Positions 53,006-63,224 of a stretch of DNA of 64,000 nt are shown here, one piece after another. The stretch is from Kriegella aquimaris (GTDB taxonomy: Bacteria; Bacteroidota; Bacteroidia; Flavobacteriales; Flavobacteriaceae). Position numbers and translations under genes: made by a program. The notes under the pieces are model-generated. The model saw nothing but the letters and a program-made list of their open reading frames with translations. It did no database searches and was not told the origin of the DNA. The stretch is from the NCBI RefSeq assembly GCF_900103215.1, contig NZ_FNGV01000001.1:558001-622000 (forward strand), given 5' to 3'. Each line of letters starts with the position of its first letter. The first letter of the stretch is position 1.

Positions 53006-55414
53006 ATGAAAAATTACATACGCCACTTTAACGAAATCGACATTAACGATGTACCAACCGTAGGAGGAAAAAATGCTTCGCTCGGAGAAATGTTTCAAAA
53101 GCTGACCACTAAGGGAGTACAGGTTCCCGATGGCTTTGCAACAACTGCGGAAGCGTACTGGCACTTTTTACAAGAAGTGCACATACAGGATGAAATTTTT
53201 GGTCTTTTGGCAAAATTGAACACCAAAGATTTTTCCAATTTAAAAGAAATTGGTGCCGCTGTACGGAAAGCTGTTTTAGGAACAGAACTTCCTGACGACA
53301 TTAAGGAGGCGATTGAAAAAGGATATGATGCCTTATCTAAAAAATACAAAGGCGATATTTCATTAGCGGTACGAAGTAGTGCTACCGCTGAAGATTTGCC
53401 TACCGCAAGTTTTGCGGGCCAACAAGAAAGTTATTTGAATGTAAAAGGTAAAGAAGAACTTGTTGACGCCTGTAAAAGATGTTACGCATCACTATTTACC
53501 GATCGCGCAATCAAATATAGGGAAGACAATGGTTTTGACCATACAAAAGTAGCCCTATCCATTGGTATACAAATGATGGTGCGTTCAGATTTGGCAGCTT
53601 CCGGAGTGAACTTCACCCTCGATCCCGATACGGGTTTTGACCAAGTGGTAATGGTCTCCAGCATATATGGCCTAGGCGAGAATATCGTACAGGGAAGCAT
53701 TAATCCCGATGATTATTTTGTCTTTAAACCCAGTCTAAAAAATGGCGTTGAACAGCCCATTATTTCTAGACGTTTGGGCAGTAAAGAAAAGACCATGGTC
53801 TATGACCAATCAGGTAGCGGTACCATTAACCTTGACACTCCCATGGAAAAACAAGAAAAATATGTACTTACCGATGCTGAGGTGGTAAAACTAGCCCAGT
53901 GGTCATTGATTATTGAAGACCATTACAAACGCCCAATGGACATTGAATGGGCAAAAGATGGGCAAACCAATGAACTTTTTATCGTTCAAGCTCGGCCAGA
54001 GACCGTGCAAAGTGCCAATAAGAATAAACTAAAAATCAACACCTATACACTATTGAAAAAGGGTAAGGAAATTACTCGCGGAATGGGCCTAGGCAACAAA
54101 ATATCATCAGGTAAAGCCCGTATATTGCATAGTCCCGAAGAATCGGATAAACTGCAAAAAGGTGAAATATTGGTAACAGAGCGCACCAATCCTGATTGGG
54201 ATCCAATTCTTAAAAAAGCGGCAGGTATCATTACAGACCAAGGCGGACGAACTAGCCATGCCGCTATCGTTGCCCGTGAAGTAGGTGCGGCTGCAATAGT
54301 AGGGAGTAACAATGCTACAAAAGTGATTCAAGACGGACAGGAAATTACCATTTCTTGTGCAGAGGGAGATACAGGTATAGTTTACGATGGTCTTTTAGAA
54401 TGGGATGAAAAAGAAGTGGACCTTTCGATCTTAGGAAAACCAAAAACCCAGCCTATGCTCATTTTGGCCGATCCAGACCAAGCGTTCAAATTCTCGTTCT
54501 ACCCTTCTGAAGGAGTCGGTTTGATGCGGTTGGAATTCGTTATCAATAATTCCATTCAGATTCACCCTATGGCATTGAAACATTTTGACTCGTTGAAAGA
54601 TATTGCCGTTAAGGAAAAAATTCAGAAGTTGACCCACCACTACCCTGACAAATCTGATTATTTTGTACATAAATTGGCTGAAGGCATTGCTACAATTGCT
54701 GCAGCCTTCTATCCTAAAGATGTTATAGTTCGAACCAGTGATTTCAAAACCAACGAATATGCCAACTTAATAGGCGGTACAGAATTTGAACCCATAGAAT
54801 CAAACCCAATGCTGGGCTTCAGGGGTGCTTCACGATACTACAATCCCAAATACCAAGAAGCCTTTGCCTTAGAATGTAAGGCATTGAAAAGAGTACGGGA
54901 AACCATGGGGTTGACCAACGTAAAAATCATGATTCCCTTCTGCCGAACACTAAAAGAAGCTGCAAAAGTTGTAGCGGTTTTAGAAAATAACGGTTTGAAA
55001 CGAGGTGAAAATGGACTTCAGCTTTATATGATGACCGAAATACCTAATAACATCATTTTAGCAGAACAATTCGCTGAATTCTTTGACGGATTCTCCATTG
55101 GCTCCAACGATCTAACGCAATTAACATTAGGGGTAGACCGTGATTCTGAATTATTGAGCGACATCTTTGATATCAATGATATTGGAGTTAAAAAGATGAT
55201 TGCAATGGTAATCGAATCTGCACATAAAACCCATACCAAAATTGGACTTTGTGGTCAGGCTCCGAGCGATTACCCAGAGTTTGCCCAATTTCTCGTAGAA
55301 AAAGGTATCAACTCCATATCCTTTAATCCTGATGCGCTGATTTCAGGAATTGAAAACATTAATAGCGCAGAGAAAAGCAAAATCGAATTTGGTATGGCAG
55401 AAAGTAGTAACTGA
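53006..55414 (+). CDS. ppsA: Phosphoenolpyruvate synthase
   Basis: 802 residues from ATG 53006 (a GTG one codon earlier is ignored). ATP-grasp domain with SLAVRSSATAEDLPTASFAG, phosphohistidine domain GGRTSHAAI with His418, and C-terminal TIM barrel with SIGSNDLTQLTLGVDRDS and GLCGQAPSDYP (Cys749). Normal length. It turns pyruvate and ATP into PEP, AMP and phosphate, or runs backwards to save PPi-like energy. It opens a run of glycolytic and gluconeogenic genes on the same strand. Confidence 0.93.
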   Translation: MKNYIRHFNEIDINDVPTVGGKNASLGEMFQKLTTKGVQVPDGFATTAEAYWHFLQEVHIQDEIFGLLAKLNTKDFSNLKEIGAAVRKAVLGTELPDDIKEAIEKGYDALSKKYKGDISLAVRSSATAEDLPTASFAGQQESYLNVKGKEELVDACKRCYASLFTDRAIKYREDNGFDHTKVALSIGIQMMVRSDLAASGVNFTLDPDTGFDQVVMVSSIYGLGENIVQGSINPDDYFVFKPSLKNGVEQPIISRRLGSKEKTMVYDQSGSGTINLDTPMEKQEKYVLTDAEVVKLAQWSLIIEDHYKRPMDIEWAKDGQTNELFIVQARPETVQSANKNKLKINTYTLLKKGKEITRGMGLGNKISSGKARILHSPEESDKLQKGEILVTERTNPDWDPILKKAAGIITDQGGRTSHAAIVAREVGAAAIVGSNNATKVIQDGQEITISCAEGDTGIVYDGLLEWDEKEVDLSILGKPKTQPMLILADPDQAFKFSFYPSEGVGLMRLEFVINNSIQIHPMALKHFDSLKDIAVKEKIQKLTHHYPDKSDYFVHKLAEGIATIAAAFYPKDVIVRTSDFKTNEYANLIGGTEFEPIESNPMLGFRGASRYYNPKYQEAFALECKALKRVRETMGLTNVKIMIPFCRTLKEAAKVVAVLENNGLKRGENGLQLYMMTEIPNNIILAEQFAEFFDGFSIGSNDLTQLTLGVDRDSELLSDIFDINDIGVKKMIAMVIESAHKTHTKIGLCGQAPSDYPEFAQFLVEKGINSISFNPDALISGIENINSAEKSKIEFGMAESSN

Positions 55415-55447
55415 ACCGATTTAATTGGGCAGATTAAAAACAAGAAT

Positions 55448-55708
55448 ATGGGATTTTTAGAAAACAATTTGATACCGAGTACGCATGGTATGGTCTTCAC
55501 AATCAATACCGAAAATGAGAAAGACAGGCAAAAAGTGAAACAAATTTTATCAAAAATGCCTGAAGTTGAGCATGTAAAGTTCAATACAGCGGTGTACCCA
55601 AATGAAATGTCTGTAAACACCAATGAAGTACTTACGGTAGAAGAACTACAAAAAGCGCTGATACCTCACCGTTTTCATGCACTGCGAAAAACACTTACGG
55701 GGCTTTGA
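55448..55708 (+). CDS. Small HMA-like fold protein, 86 aa
   Basis: 86 residues. GMVFTINTENEKDRQKVKQILSKMPEVEHVKFNTAVYPNEMSVNTNEVLTVEELQKAL has the beta-alpha-beta rhythm of heavy-metal-associated domains, but the metal-binding CxxC is absent. It sits between PEP synthase and the dehydrogenase, spaced 33 and 40 bp, so is probably in the operon. Function unknown. Confidence 0.6.
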   Translation: MGFLENNLIPSTHGMVFTINTENEKDRQKVKQILSKMPEVEHVKFNTAVYPNEMSVNTNEVLTVEELQKALIPHRFHALRKTLTGL

Positions 55709-55748
55709 ACCCCACCCAGGGTAATTTGTGTATCTAATAAATTAAAAA

Positions 55749-56738
55749 ATGAAAATAGCAATATTCAACATCCATAATTGGGAAAGGGAATATATACAAA
55801 GTGCCAACAATGGTAGGCATACCTTAAAAATGTTCGAGACCTACTTATCATCCGATACAGTAGATTTAGCAAAAGGGTGTGATGCTATATGCATTTTCAC
55901 CGAAGACAATGCATCGGCACCAATCTTAGATAGGTTGCATGAACTTGGTGTTCGATATGTGGCCTTGCGTTCGGCAGGCTTTAATAATATTGATGTGCCG
56001 CATGCCCAGAAATTGGGTATTCGTATGGCCCGGGTACCCGAATATTCGCCCTATGCCATTGCCGAGTTTACGGTAGGGGTCATGCTTGCGCTCAACCGAA
56101 AATTGGTCCGTACACACTACAGAATCATGGAAATGAATTTCTCTCTGAACGGACTTGTGGGTTTTGACATGAATGGCAAAATAGTGGGTATTATCGGTAC
56201 CGGTAAAATCGGTCGTGTAGTAGCAAAGATTTTACATGGATTCGGTTGCAAATTATTGGCCTATGATATTGTTGAAGACCCTGATTTAATTGAAAAGTAT
56301 GGTATTACTTATACCGACTTAGATGCGCTTTGTAAGCAATCTGATATTATAACCTTACACTCGCCCCTAATTGCGGAAACGCATCATTTAATCAATGAAG
56401 ATAGAATTTCGGGCATGAAGAAAGGCGTTATGTTGATCAATGCTGGCCGTGGCGGATTGGTAAATACACAAGATGTTATTAATGGACTCAAATCTGGTCA
56501 AATAGGCTATTTCGGAATGGATGTCTATGAGGAGGAGAAGGGCCTTTATTTTGAAGATCATTCCGAAGACATTCTTCAAGACGATTCTATGGCCCGGTTA
56601 ATGACGCTCAGAAACGTTTTGATAAGCAGTCATCAGGCATTCTTGACCGATACGGCTCTCCAAAATATAGCTAGGATTACTTTTGAAAATTTAGATTGCT
56701 TTGAAAAAGGAGAAGTCTGTTCAAACGAAATTAAATAA
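55749..56738 (+). CDS. ldhA: D-2-hydroxyacid dehydrogenase, D-lactate dehydrogenase type
   Basis: 329 residues. NAD loop GIIGTGKIGRVVAKIL, catalytic Arg in NAGRGGLVN, Glu region DVYEEEKGLYFEDHS and His in SSHQAFLT. The EEEKGLYFED text is that of fermentative LdhA-type D-lactate dehydrogenases. It would reduce pyruvate to D-lactate and regenerate NAD when respiration is blocked. Confidence 0.87.
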   Translation: MKIAIFNIHNWEREYIQSANNGRHTLKMFETYLSSDTVDLAKGCDAICIFTEDNASAPILDRLHELGVRYVALRSAGFNNIDVPHAQKLGIRMARVPEYSPYAIAEFTVGVMLALNRKLVRTHYRIMEMNFSLNGLVGFDMNGKIVGIIGTGKIGRVVAKILHGFGCKLLAYDIVEDPDLIEKYGITYTDLDALCKQSDIITLHSPLIAETHHLINEDRISGMKKGVMLINAGRGGLVNTQDVINGLKSGQIGYFGMDVYEEEKGLYFEDHSEDILQDDSMARLMTLRNVLISSHQAFLTDTALQNIARITFENLDCFEKGEVCSNEIK

Positions 56739-56814
56739 ATTTCGATTTAGCAAATGTCCATACGTTTTCTAAAACCTGATTTTTAATATAAAACTTATTT
56801 TAAATTCTATAATC

Positions 56815-57210
56815 ATGATAGAACAACTTGAAAAATTCGACAACAACGTCTTGGCCATTGAAGTTATCGATGGTTTTACGGAAGCTGATGAAAAGCTTTG
56901 CCAAAAGTTATTTGACAAAAAACTCGAACAGGGGTTCGACCAGATTAACGTATTGGTAAAGCTCGATGAGATGAAAGTATCAAATAGTAGTACCAAAGCT
57001 TTTTTTGAAGACACACTTTGGTCCCTTAGAAATTATAAAAAATTAGGGCACTTGGCCATTGTAGCCCACACCAATATTCTGAAAGCATTGATTCCTATAG
57101 ATAATATTTTCTTCGCAAGGGCAAGTAAGGGGCGACAAGAGCGCTATTTTGATGTTTCACAGATGGATGAAGCTAATGCCTTTGTCAATCCTGACAATAA
57201 AAACGATTAA
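56815..57210 (+). CDS. SpoIIAA-like (STAS-fold) protein
   Basis: 131 residues. NVLAIEVIDGFTEADEKLCQKLFDKKLEQGFDQINVLVKLDEM, then KLGHLAIVAHTNILKAL and FARASKGRQERYFDVSQMDEA match the SpoIIAA-like family (STAS fold). Members are found near stress and energy genes; the ligand is unknown. Confidence 0.75.
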   Translation: MIEQLEKFDNNVLAIEVIDGFTEADEKLCQKLFDKKLEQGFDQINVLVKLDEMKVSNSSTKAFFEDTLWSLRNYKKLGHLAIVAHTNILKALIPIDNIFFARASKGRQERYFDVSQMDEANAFVNPDNKND

Positions 57211-57262
57211 AGTCTCAGGCCAAGAGTTTGAACTGAGAAATAATATTTTAAGAACAATTTGA

Positions 57263-57952
57263 ATGGGAAAACTAATCTTGGTAAGACACGGAAAAAGTCT
57301 ATGGAACGTAAAAAACGTATTCAAGGGTTGGACGGATATCGATTTGGCATCGGAAGGAATCGAAGAGGCTAGAAAAGCCGGACAGCTCATCAAATCAAAT
57401 CTTATTGACATCGATATTTGCTTTTCTTCTTATCTAAAAAGAGCTATCAGAACGGCATGGATTCTATTGGAAACTGCGGAAATGATGCATGTTGACTGCC
57501 GTTACAGCTGGAAACTGAACGAAAGGCATTATGGTGATTGGCAAGGAAAGAATAAAGATGAAGTATTAAAAGATGTTGGTGAAGAATACTTTTTGAGTGT
57601 TCGAAGAGGCTACGACACCCCCCCTCCTAGCCTTTCTACAGATGATAAACGAAATCCGGAATATGATTCGAATTATAAAGCTTTGGATGTCTCCGATCTA
57701 CCTTTGGCCGAATCGTTAAAGGACACTTCCAAAAGAGTCGTTAATTACTTTTTTGAAGCCATCGCCCCTGAACTGGCCAAAGGTCGAACCGTATTAATTT
57801 CCGCTCATGGAAATTCCTTACGTGCACTTATTGAATATTTAGAACATATATCATCTGACGAGATTGCTAAAGTAGAAGTAGCCACGGGTGTACCGCACAT
57901 GTATGAGTTCGATGGCAAACTGAACGTAATAGAACATTACCAATTAAAATAA
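57263..57952 (+). CDS. gpmA: 2,3-bisphosphoglycerate-dependent phosphoglycerate mutase
   Basis: 229 residues. RHG motif at 8-10 (LVRHGKSLWN, with Lys where Glu is usual), KGWTDIDLASEGIEEA, the phospho-acceptor region KLNERHYGDWQGKNK, and the second catalytic His in SAHGNSLRALIEYLE. Normal length for dPGM. It interconverts 3- and 2-phosphoglycerate. Confidence 0.92.
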   Translation: MGKLILVRHGKSLWNVKNVFKGWTDIDLASEGIEEARKAGQLIKSNLIDIDICFSSYLKRAIRTAWILLETAEMMHVDCRYSWKLNERHYGDWQGKNKDEVLKDVGEEYFLSVRRGYDTPPPSLSTDDKRNPEYDSNYKALDVSDLPLAESLKDTSKRVVNYFFEAIAPELAKGRTVLISAHGNSLRALIEYLEHISSDEIAKVEVATGVPHMYEFDGKLNVIEHYQLK

Positions 57953-57983
57953 GACAAACAAACTAGTACTAAAAATTCTCAAA

Positions 57984-58937
57984 ATGGCCCGCATCATCAC
58001 ACTTACCGTAAATCCGGCAATCGACAAAAGTACTGCTGTAGCAGGAATTGTCCCTAATACAAAGTTACGATGCACTGAACCGACCTACGATGCCGGGGGC
58101 GGCGGCATTAATGTATCCAGAGCCATTCATAAATTAGGCGGCACTTCACTTTGCACCTACTTTGCAGGTGGTCCGTCAGGAGATTATTTAAAACAACTTT
58201 TGAACGAGCAAAATATAGAACAAGCGGTAGTTTCTATTGCGGGATGGACACGTGAAAACTTGGCGGTTACCGATACAACCACCAATCAACAGTACCGATT
58301 TGGAATGCCCGGCCCGCCTATTAGGGAAATAGAATGGCAAAGCGCGCTTAAGCAATTGGAAATACAGCTCAACAAAGGAGATTATTTAGTAGCTAGCGGA
58401 AAGCTGCCCCCCCAAATACCAGAAGATTTTTATGAAAAAGTAAGCCACATAGCCGAAAAGAAAGAAGCACGTTTTATTCTTGACACTTCTGGCGAAGCAC
58501 TTATGAAAGCTTCTAAATCAAAAATTTATATGCTCAAACCCAATTTAGCCGAATTAGGGGCGCTGTGCGGGGTTTCCTCTATAACGGACCTAGAACTAAA
58601 ACCCTTAACCAAACAATTTTTAAAAAATCATGATTGTGAAATTCTTGTAGTCTCCTTGGGACCGAAAGGGGCCTTGCTGGTTACTAAAAACGAAACGGTA
58701 CATGTTCCTGCTCCTGTAGTTCATCAAAAAAGTACGATTGGCGCGGGAGACAGTATGGTGGCCGGAATGGTTATGAGCCTTATATGGGGCAAACCATTAA
58801 GCGACATGGTCAGGTACGGCGTGGCATGTGGCACAGCGGCCACGATGCATCACGGCACTCAGCTCTGCATTAAAGAAGATGCAGACAAGTTATACGAATG
58901 GATAAAGGAGCAAAATCCCATTCTAGAAACAAATTAA
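57984..58937 (+). CDS. PfkB-type phosphofructokinase (PfkB or 1-phosphofructokinase)
   Basis: 317 residues, ribokinase fold. [24 protein letters not shown] at the start, [16 protein letters not shown], and the C-terminal PfkB signature [15 protein letters not shown] with the catalytic Asp. The N-terminal text is like 6-phosphofructokinase II; since the aldolase follows 10 bp later, fructose 6-phosphate is the likely substrate. It gives the cell an ATP-dependent alternative to PPi- or PfkA-type enzymes. Confidence 0.88.
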   Translation: MARIITLTVNPAIDKSTAVAGIVPNTKLRCTEPTYDAGGGGINVSRAIHKLGGTSLCTYFAGGPSGDYLKQLLNEQNIEQAVVSIAGWTRENLAVTDTTTNQQYRFGMPGPPIREIEWQSALKQLEIQLNKGDYLVASGKLPPQIPEDFYEKVSHIAEKKEARFILDTSGEALMKASKSKIYMLKPNLAELGALCGVSSITDLELKPLTKQFLKNHDCEILVVSLGPKGALLVTKNETVHVPAPVVHQKSTIGAGDSMVAGMVMSLIWGKPLSDMVRYGVACGTAATMHHGTQLCIKEDADKLYEWIKEQNPILETN

Positions 58938-58947
58938 AGCACAAGCA

Positions 58948-59994
58948 ATGGAACTTGAAAAATATTTAAAAGAGGAAACCTCATATCTGTTAGATCACGT
59001 ATGTGGCACCATAACAAAAGATAAAATTAACCTTCCGGGACCTGATTTTACAGATAGAATCATGATACCATCCGATAGATCGAACCGAGTTTTAGGCAGC
59101 CTCCAACAGCTTTTTGATCATGGTAGACTTTCGGGTACGGGCCATCTTTCGCTTTTGCCGGTCGACCAAGGCGTAGAACATTCTGCAGGGGCCAGTTTTG
59201 CCCCGAACCCGGAGTATTTTGACCCAGCGAATATTGTTAAGCTGGCGCTAGAAGGTGGTTGTAATGCAGTGGCCTCAACCCTTGGCGTACTTGGGGCAGT
59301 TTCGCGTAAATATGCCCATAAAATTCCTTTCTTGGTTAAATTGAACCATAACGAGTTACTTTCGTACCCCAACACCTTTGATCAAATCTATTTTGCCCAA
59401 GTAGAACAAGCCTGGGACATGGGTGCGGTAGCCGTAGGGGCCACGATTTATTTTGGCTCCCCAGAATCCGATAGACAAATACAAGAGACCAGCAAGGCCT
59501 TCAAGCGCGCGCATGAATTGGGCATGGCCACTGTTCTTTGGTGCTACCTCCGTAATGACGCCTTTAAAACGGATCAGGATTATGCCGTTAGTGCCGATTT
59601 AACCGGACAGGCAAACCATCTTGGCGTAACCATTGAAGCCGACATTATCAAACAAAAACAACCAACAAATAATGGTGGTTTTCTTGCCCTCAAAAATTTT
59701 GGGAAAACTAATGAATTGGTGTATAGCAAACTGACAACAGACCACCCAATTGACCTAACTCGATATCAAGTAGCGAATTGCTATATGGGCCGTGCCGGAC
59801 TTATCAATTCGGGTGGCGCTTCTGGCAAAGATGATTTTGCCGCCGCAGCACGTACCGCGGTAATCAATAAAAGAGCGGGCGGCATGGGGCTTATTTCCGG
59901 CAGAAAGGCTTTTCAAAGACCCATGAAAGAAGGTGTCAAACTATTACATCTTATTCAAGATATCTATTTGGATAATGACATCACGATAGCCTAA
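58948..59994 (+). CDS. fbaB: Class I fructose-bisphosphate aldolase (archaeal/DhnA type)
   Basis: 348 residues. [70 protein letters not shown] (Schiff-base Lys region) and [11 protein letters not shown] are typical of the DhnA/FbaB class I aldolases, which need no metal. Pairs with the phosphofructokinase just upstream. Confidence 0.92.
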   Translation: MELEKYLKEETSYLLDHVCGTITKDKINLPGPDFTDRIMIPSDRSNRVLGSLQQLFDHGRLSGTGHLSLLPVDQGVEHSAGASFAPNPEYFDPANIVKLALEGGCNAVASTLGVLGAVSRKYAHKIPFLVKLNHNELLSYPNTFDQIYFAQVEQAWDMGAVAVGATIYFGSPESDRQIQETSKAFKRAHELGMATVLWCYLRNDAFKTDQDYAVSADLTGQANHLGVTIEADIIKQKQPTNNGGFLALKNFGKTNELVYSKLTTDHPIDLTRYQVANCYMGRAGLINSGGASGKDDFAAAARTAVINKRAGGMGLISGRKAFQRPMKEGVKLLHLIQDIYLDNDITIA

Positions 59995-60005
59995 GACATG
60001 CAATT

Positions 60006-61079
60006 ATGAAAACAACGGAAAGCCAATCACTGCCTATTTTCAGAAAAGCCCTTATTCCCATGGGCTTCAACTCTAATAAAAAAAAGGGGCATACAAAAGG
60101 GCATGTTTTGGCGGGCGATGTAGGGGGAACCAAAACAAACCTTGCGATTTTTGAAATGAAAAAGGGTCAACTCTTCCTCAAAAGGGAGAAATCATATAAA
60201 ACCAAGGACCATAATTCACTTTTCGAAATCATCAAAAACTTTCAAGATGAAGAAATGCCCATTATCGATAGTATGTGTCTTGGTGTTGCAGGCCCAGTTA
60301 CCAAAGGTAAAGTGCATGGCACCAATTTTCCTTGGGATATTGATACGGAAGAATTGATTAAAGAGTTTCGACTTGAAAGCGTTTTTTTGATAAATGATAT
60401 GCAGGCCAATGCGTATGGACTAGCGATGTTGCAGGAAGAAGATTTTGATCGTCTAAAATACGGGTCAAAAATAGCTGGAAATGCAGTAATCATCTCACCA
60501 GGCACAGGTCTCGGGGAAGCTGGTCTGTATTGGGATGGCGAGGTGTATCACCCGTTCGCCACCGAGGGAGGTCATTGCGATTTTAGTCCAAGAAATGATT
60601 TTGATCTTGAAATTTGGCAGTACTTTCAACAAAAATATGGGCATGTCAGTTGGGAACGGATATTATCGGGCCAAGGCATCCGCGATATGTATCAACTGAT
60701 ACGCAACGTTAGTGGCGAAATGGAAACTGACGCATTCAAAACTAAAATGAAAATGGAAGATCCCGCTGCGGTAATCACCAAAACCGCTTTAGAAGGTTCA
60801 GATGCGGTCTGTAGGGAAACTTTAGACCTTTTTGTTCGGTTTTTGGCCATAGAAACTGCACAACTTGCTTTGAAATTCAAAGCCACTGGAGGTATTTATA
60901 TCGGAGGAGGAATCTTGCCCAAAATCATCAAAGGAATGAACCGAGAAGTGTTCAACAACAACTTTATGCAGTCGGGCCGAATGAACTCACTTTTACAAAT
61001 GGTTCCTATTAGCGTTATTCTCAACGAGAATACGGCGCTGCTGGGTGCCGGTTATTATGGTGCAATGTCACAAAAATAG
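60006..61079 (+). CDS. glk: Glucokinase
   Basis: 357 residues. ATP/phosphate loop VLAGDVGGTKTNLAIFE (about 35-50), sugar-binding SPGTGLGEAGLY and ATEGGHCDFSPRN, and a late GGIYIGGGILPKI, as in the bacterial glucokinase (Glk) branch of the hexokinase/actin superfamily. An N-terminal tail of about 30 residues precedes the domain. It phosphorylates glucose and is the first step of the module. Confidence 0.9.
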   Translation: MKTTESQSLPIFRKALIPMGFNSNKKKGHTKGHVLAGDVGGTKTNLAIFEMKKGQLFLKREKSYKTKDHNSLFEIIKNFQDEEMPIIDSMCLGVAGPVTKGKVHGTNFPWDIDTEELIKEFRLESVFLINDMQANAYGLAMLQEEDFDRLKYGSKIAGNAVIISPGTGLGEAGLYWDGEVYHPFATEGGHCDFSPRNDFDLEIWQYFQQKYGHVSWERILSGQGIRDMYQLIRNVSGEMETDAFKTKMKMEDPAAVITKTALEGSDAVCRETLDLFVRFLAIETAQLALKFKATGGIYIGGGILPKIIKGMNREVFNNNFMQSGRMNSLLQMVPISVILNENTALLGAGYYGAMSQK

Positions 61080-61199
61080 AAAACAATCTTAAGTACTCAA
61101 TTTTGCTCGGTTTCAAAGGTTTTTGAGTGCGCTGCAAAACAATCAATAACTGATTAATCCCCCGGCGAATAATTCAACACTGAAATAAGTTGATTCCTT

Positions 61200-61985
61200 T
61201 TAATCTAAAGCCAATATTGGCAATTTGGAATGAAGGGCCAACAAATGAGTCAACTGTCCTTCAGAAGGTTTGCCATGCTTCATATGGTTTCTAGGAACGA
61301 TGGTAACAAGGTCAATATCGTTCTTTATCGCATAAGTAAGTATACCCTCTAACACGTCTTTATTTTTAATAAAAATACGTTCCTTATAAAAATTTCCAAG
61401 ATAGTATTCCACTGAATTTTCATTTTTCTCCTCCGCTGCACTATAGCCATATATAGTGGGCTGATTCTCAATCGTCAGCACATGTACTTTGGCATTGAAT
61501 TTTAGGGCTACTTTTAAAAGGGTACTCAAGACTTTGCTGTCATCTATTTCCTTCCTTCCCAATACTAGGGCAATATTGTTTAAGTTAGAATACTTATAGT
61601 TGTGTGGTACTACCAAAACCGGACATTCACTGGCAAGCACCAATCTTGATGTATGGGTTTGCTCTCGACCTCTTTGTTTATCTGCCCCTAAGGTTCCCAT
61701 GATAATCAGGTCTACCTTTTCAGTCTTTCGGATTTCAAGTAAAGTTTGCGTCAAGGAGCCATCTTGAATCTCCCATTTCAATTCATTCTTTAGTACCGCC
61801 CTATATTTCTCTTCTATTTTCTTGAAGTTTTCCGGCAACAGTTTAAAATTGCTATGTCCGGAAATATAGGCCAAGACAATCTTGATATCGTCGTAACGTC
61901 CAACAAACGCAACAGCATATTCCAGTGCCTTTTTAGCAGCATCAGAAAAATCAAAGGGTACCAATATGGTTGAAAGTTTGTCCAT
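61200..61985 (-). CDS. Universal stress protein
   Basis: 261 residues, two UspA-like domains. STILVPFDFSDAAKKALEYAVAF opens the first. The ATP loop is degenerate (MGTLGADKQRGREQTHTS), with no G-9x-G-S. Minus strand, with its own ATGAC box, facing away from ftsH. Confidence 0.85.
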   Translation of the reverse strand: MDKLSTILVPFDFSDAAKKALEYAVAFVGRYDDIKIVLAYISGHSNFKLLPENFKKIEEKYRAVLKNELKWEIQDGSLTQTLLEIRKTEKVDLIIMGTLGADKQRGREQTHTSRLVLASECPVLVVPHNYKYSNLNNIALVLGRKEIDDSKVLSTLLKVALKFNAKVHVLTIENQPTIYGYSAAEEKNENSVEYYLGNFYKERIFIKNKDVLEGILTYAIKNDIDLVTIVPRNHMKHGKPSEGQLTHLLALHSKLPILALD

Positions 61986-62018
61986 TAAATATGGGGTATT
62001 TTATAACCGCAATACCTA

Positions 62019-62062
62019 TAAAGTTACCCTTAGATTTACACAAAAATTATGACCTTGGTCAT
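62019..62062 (-). promoter_or_regulatory. ATGAC-N4-GTCAT box and promoter of the second USP gene
   Basis: ATGAC-CTTG-GTCAT at 62049-62062, centre 62055.5; on the minus strand TAACTTTA (62026 down to 62019) begins exactly 29.5 bp away. Predicted start of transcription about 62014, 29 nt before the ATG. Confidence 0.75.
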
Positions 62063-62203
62063 GTTCTTATGTTCAGTCCTTTACCCACTTGCATCCGACG
62101 TATTAAAATATCCAATTCGGGGGATTATAGCGTTTATGCTATCGACTGCTTCTTAAATTCTTACCTATATTACCTATTAAATAAGAACAGATTCCGTTCT
62201 TAT

Positions 62204-62863
62204 TTAATCCTTAAGTTCTGGCTTGACAATTTTCCATCGGTCATTCTTATCTTTAACTGCCAGCAAATACTTAGAAATCATTTTGGCTTGTAGTTCGGGT
62301 AATTTGTACATTTTTTTAGACATAACAATGTTATCTCTTTCCTGTACAGGCCATACCATCTCTCCTGATTTGTTGATTACTACCTCAGTAAAGTCATAAT
62401 CATATATATTTAGTTGAAAGGCATTTTTTCCCCGCAGTGTCTTGTTTTCATAAATACCAATGGCATAACCGTTATCAAACTGGGAAACGTTCAAGAATTC
62501 GGGTTTTATAATTATTTTTCCCGTATTGTCTATAAATCCATATCGGGGAATGTCATCATCTTTCATTTCTTTCACCACGCAAAGCCCATCATTGAACTTT
62601 GGAACTTCGATACCTTCAACGCCAAAATTATCTTTATTGGGTTGTTTGTTCCAAACCAAATCATCGCGAAAACCGATGACTAACTGTCCTTCTGAGTCTA
62701 TAAAGCCCCATTGGTTTCCTTTTCTAACAGCGGCAAGACCATCGTTGAAAGGTGCTATTTCGTCTATTTCTGCTACTGTAGGTTTATTAATTTGCTCCAC
62801 CGTCTGTGAAATACCCAAAAAAGGTATTGCGGCAAATAACGTAATTGTGAGTATGCGTTTCAT
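62204..62863 (-). CDS. Secreted WG-repeat protein
   Basis: 219 residues, signal peptide ending FLGISQ. Repeats of WG type: FNDGLAAVRKGNQWGFIDSEGQLVI, FNDGLCVVKEMKDDDIPRYGFIDNTGKIII, FDNGYAIGIYENKTL. Such repeats are usually for binding. Function unknown. Confidence 0.75.
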   Translation of the reverse strand: MKRILTITLFAAIPFLGISQTVEQINKPTVAEIDEIAPFNDGLAAVRKGNQWGFIDSEGQLVIGFRDDLVWNKQPNKDNFGVEGIEVPKFNDGLCVVKEMKDDDIPRYGFIDNTGKIIIKPEFLNVSQFDNGYAIGIYENKTLRGKNAFQLNIYDYDFTEVVINKSGEMVWPVQERDNIVMSKKMYKLPELQAKMISKYLLAVKDKNDRWKIVKPELKD

Positions 62864-63224
62864 TTCATTATATTTTTTTGATTTGTATAAAAGTAGCTCA
62901 CCCTTGCTTTTTTAAAAATGATATGCGTCAGTTCTAGAATTAATTTTGGGGGAACAAATGATATCGATGATTATTATCAAATGATTTGATATCTAAAAGC
63001 GGTGAAAACATAACAACTTAGAAATAGAGGAATGCCTATCTCAGCTTTGTTACAATTAAATTCCCATAATCAGCGAGTCGCCTAGAGCTTTAATATTGAT
63101 TATTTTCAAATGCTCCTGATTTATATCATGATATATTTTATTGATTTAAAATAAATTTGGATTTCTTTTTAAGTCGATAAAGAGAAATCAGCTGTTAAAC
63201 GGGTAGAACCTTAAAAATTTAATC
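62864..63224. other. Intergenic region between divergent genes
   Basis: An AT-rich stretch between the WG-repeat gene and the AhpD-like gene. No dyad of either kind, no hairpin and no gene was seen. Confidence 0.5.
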
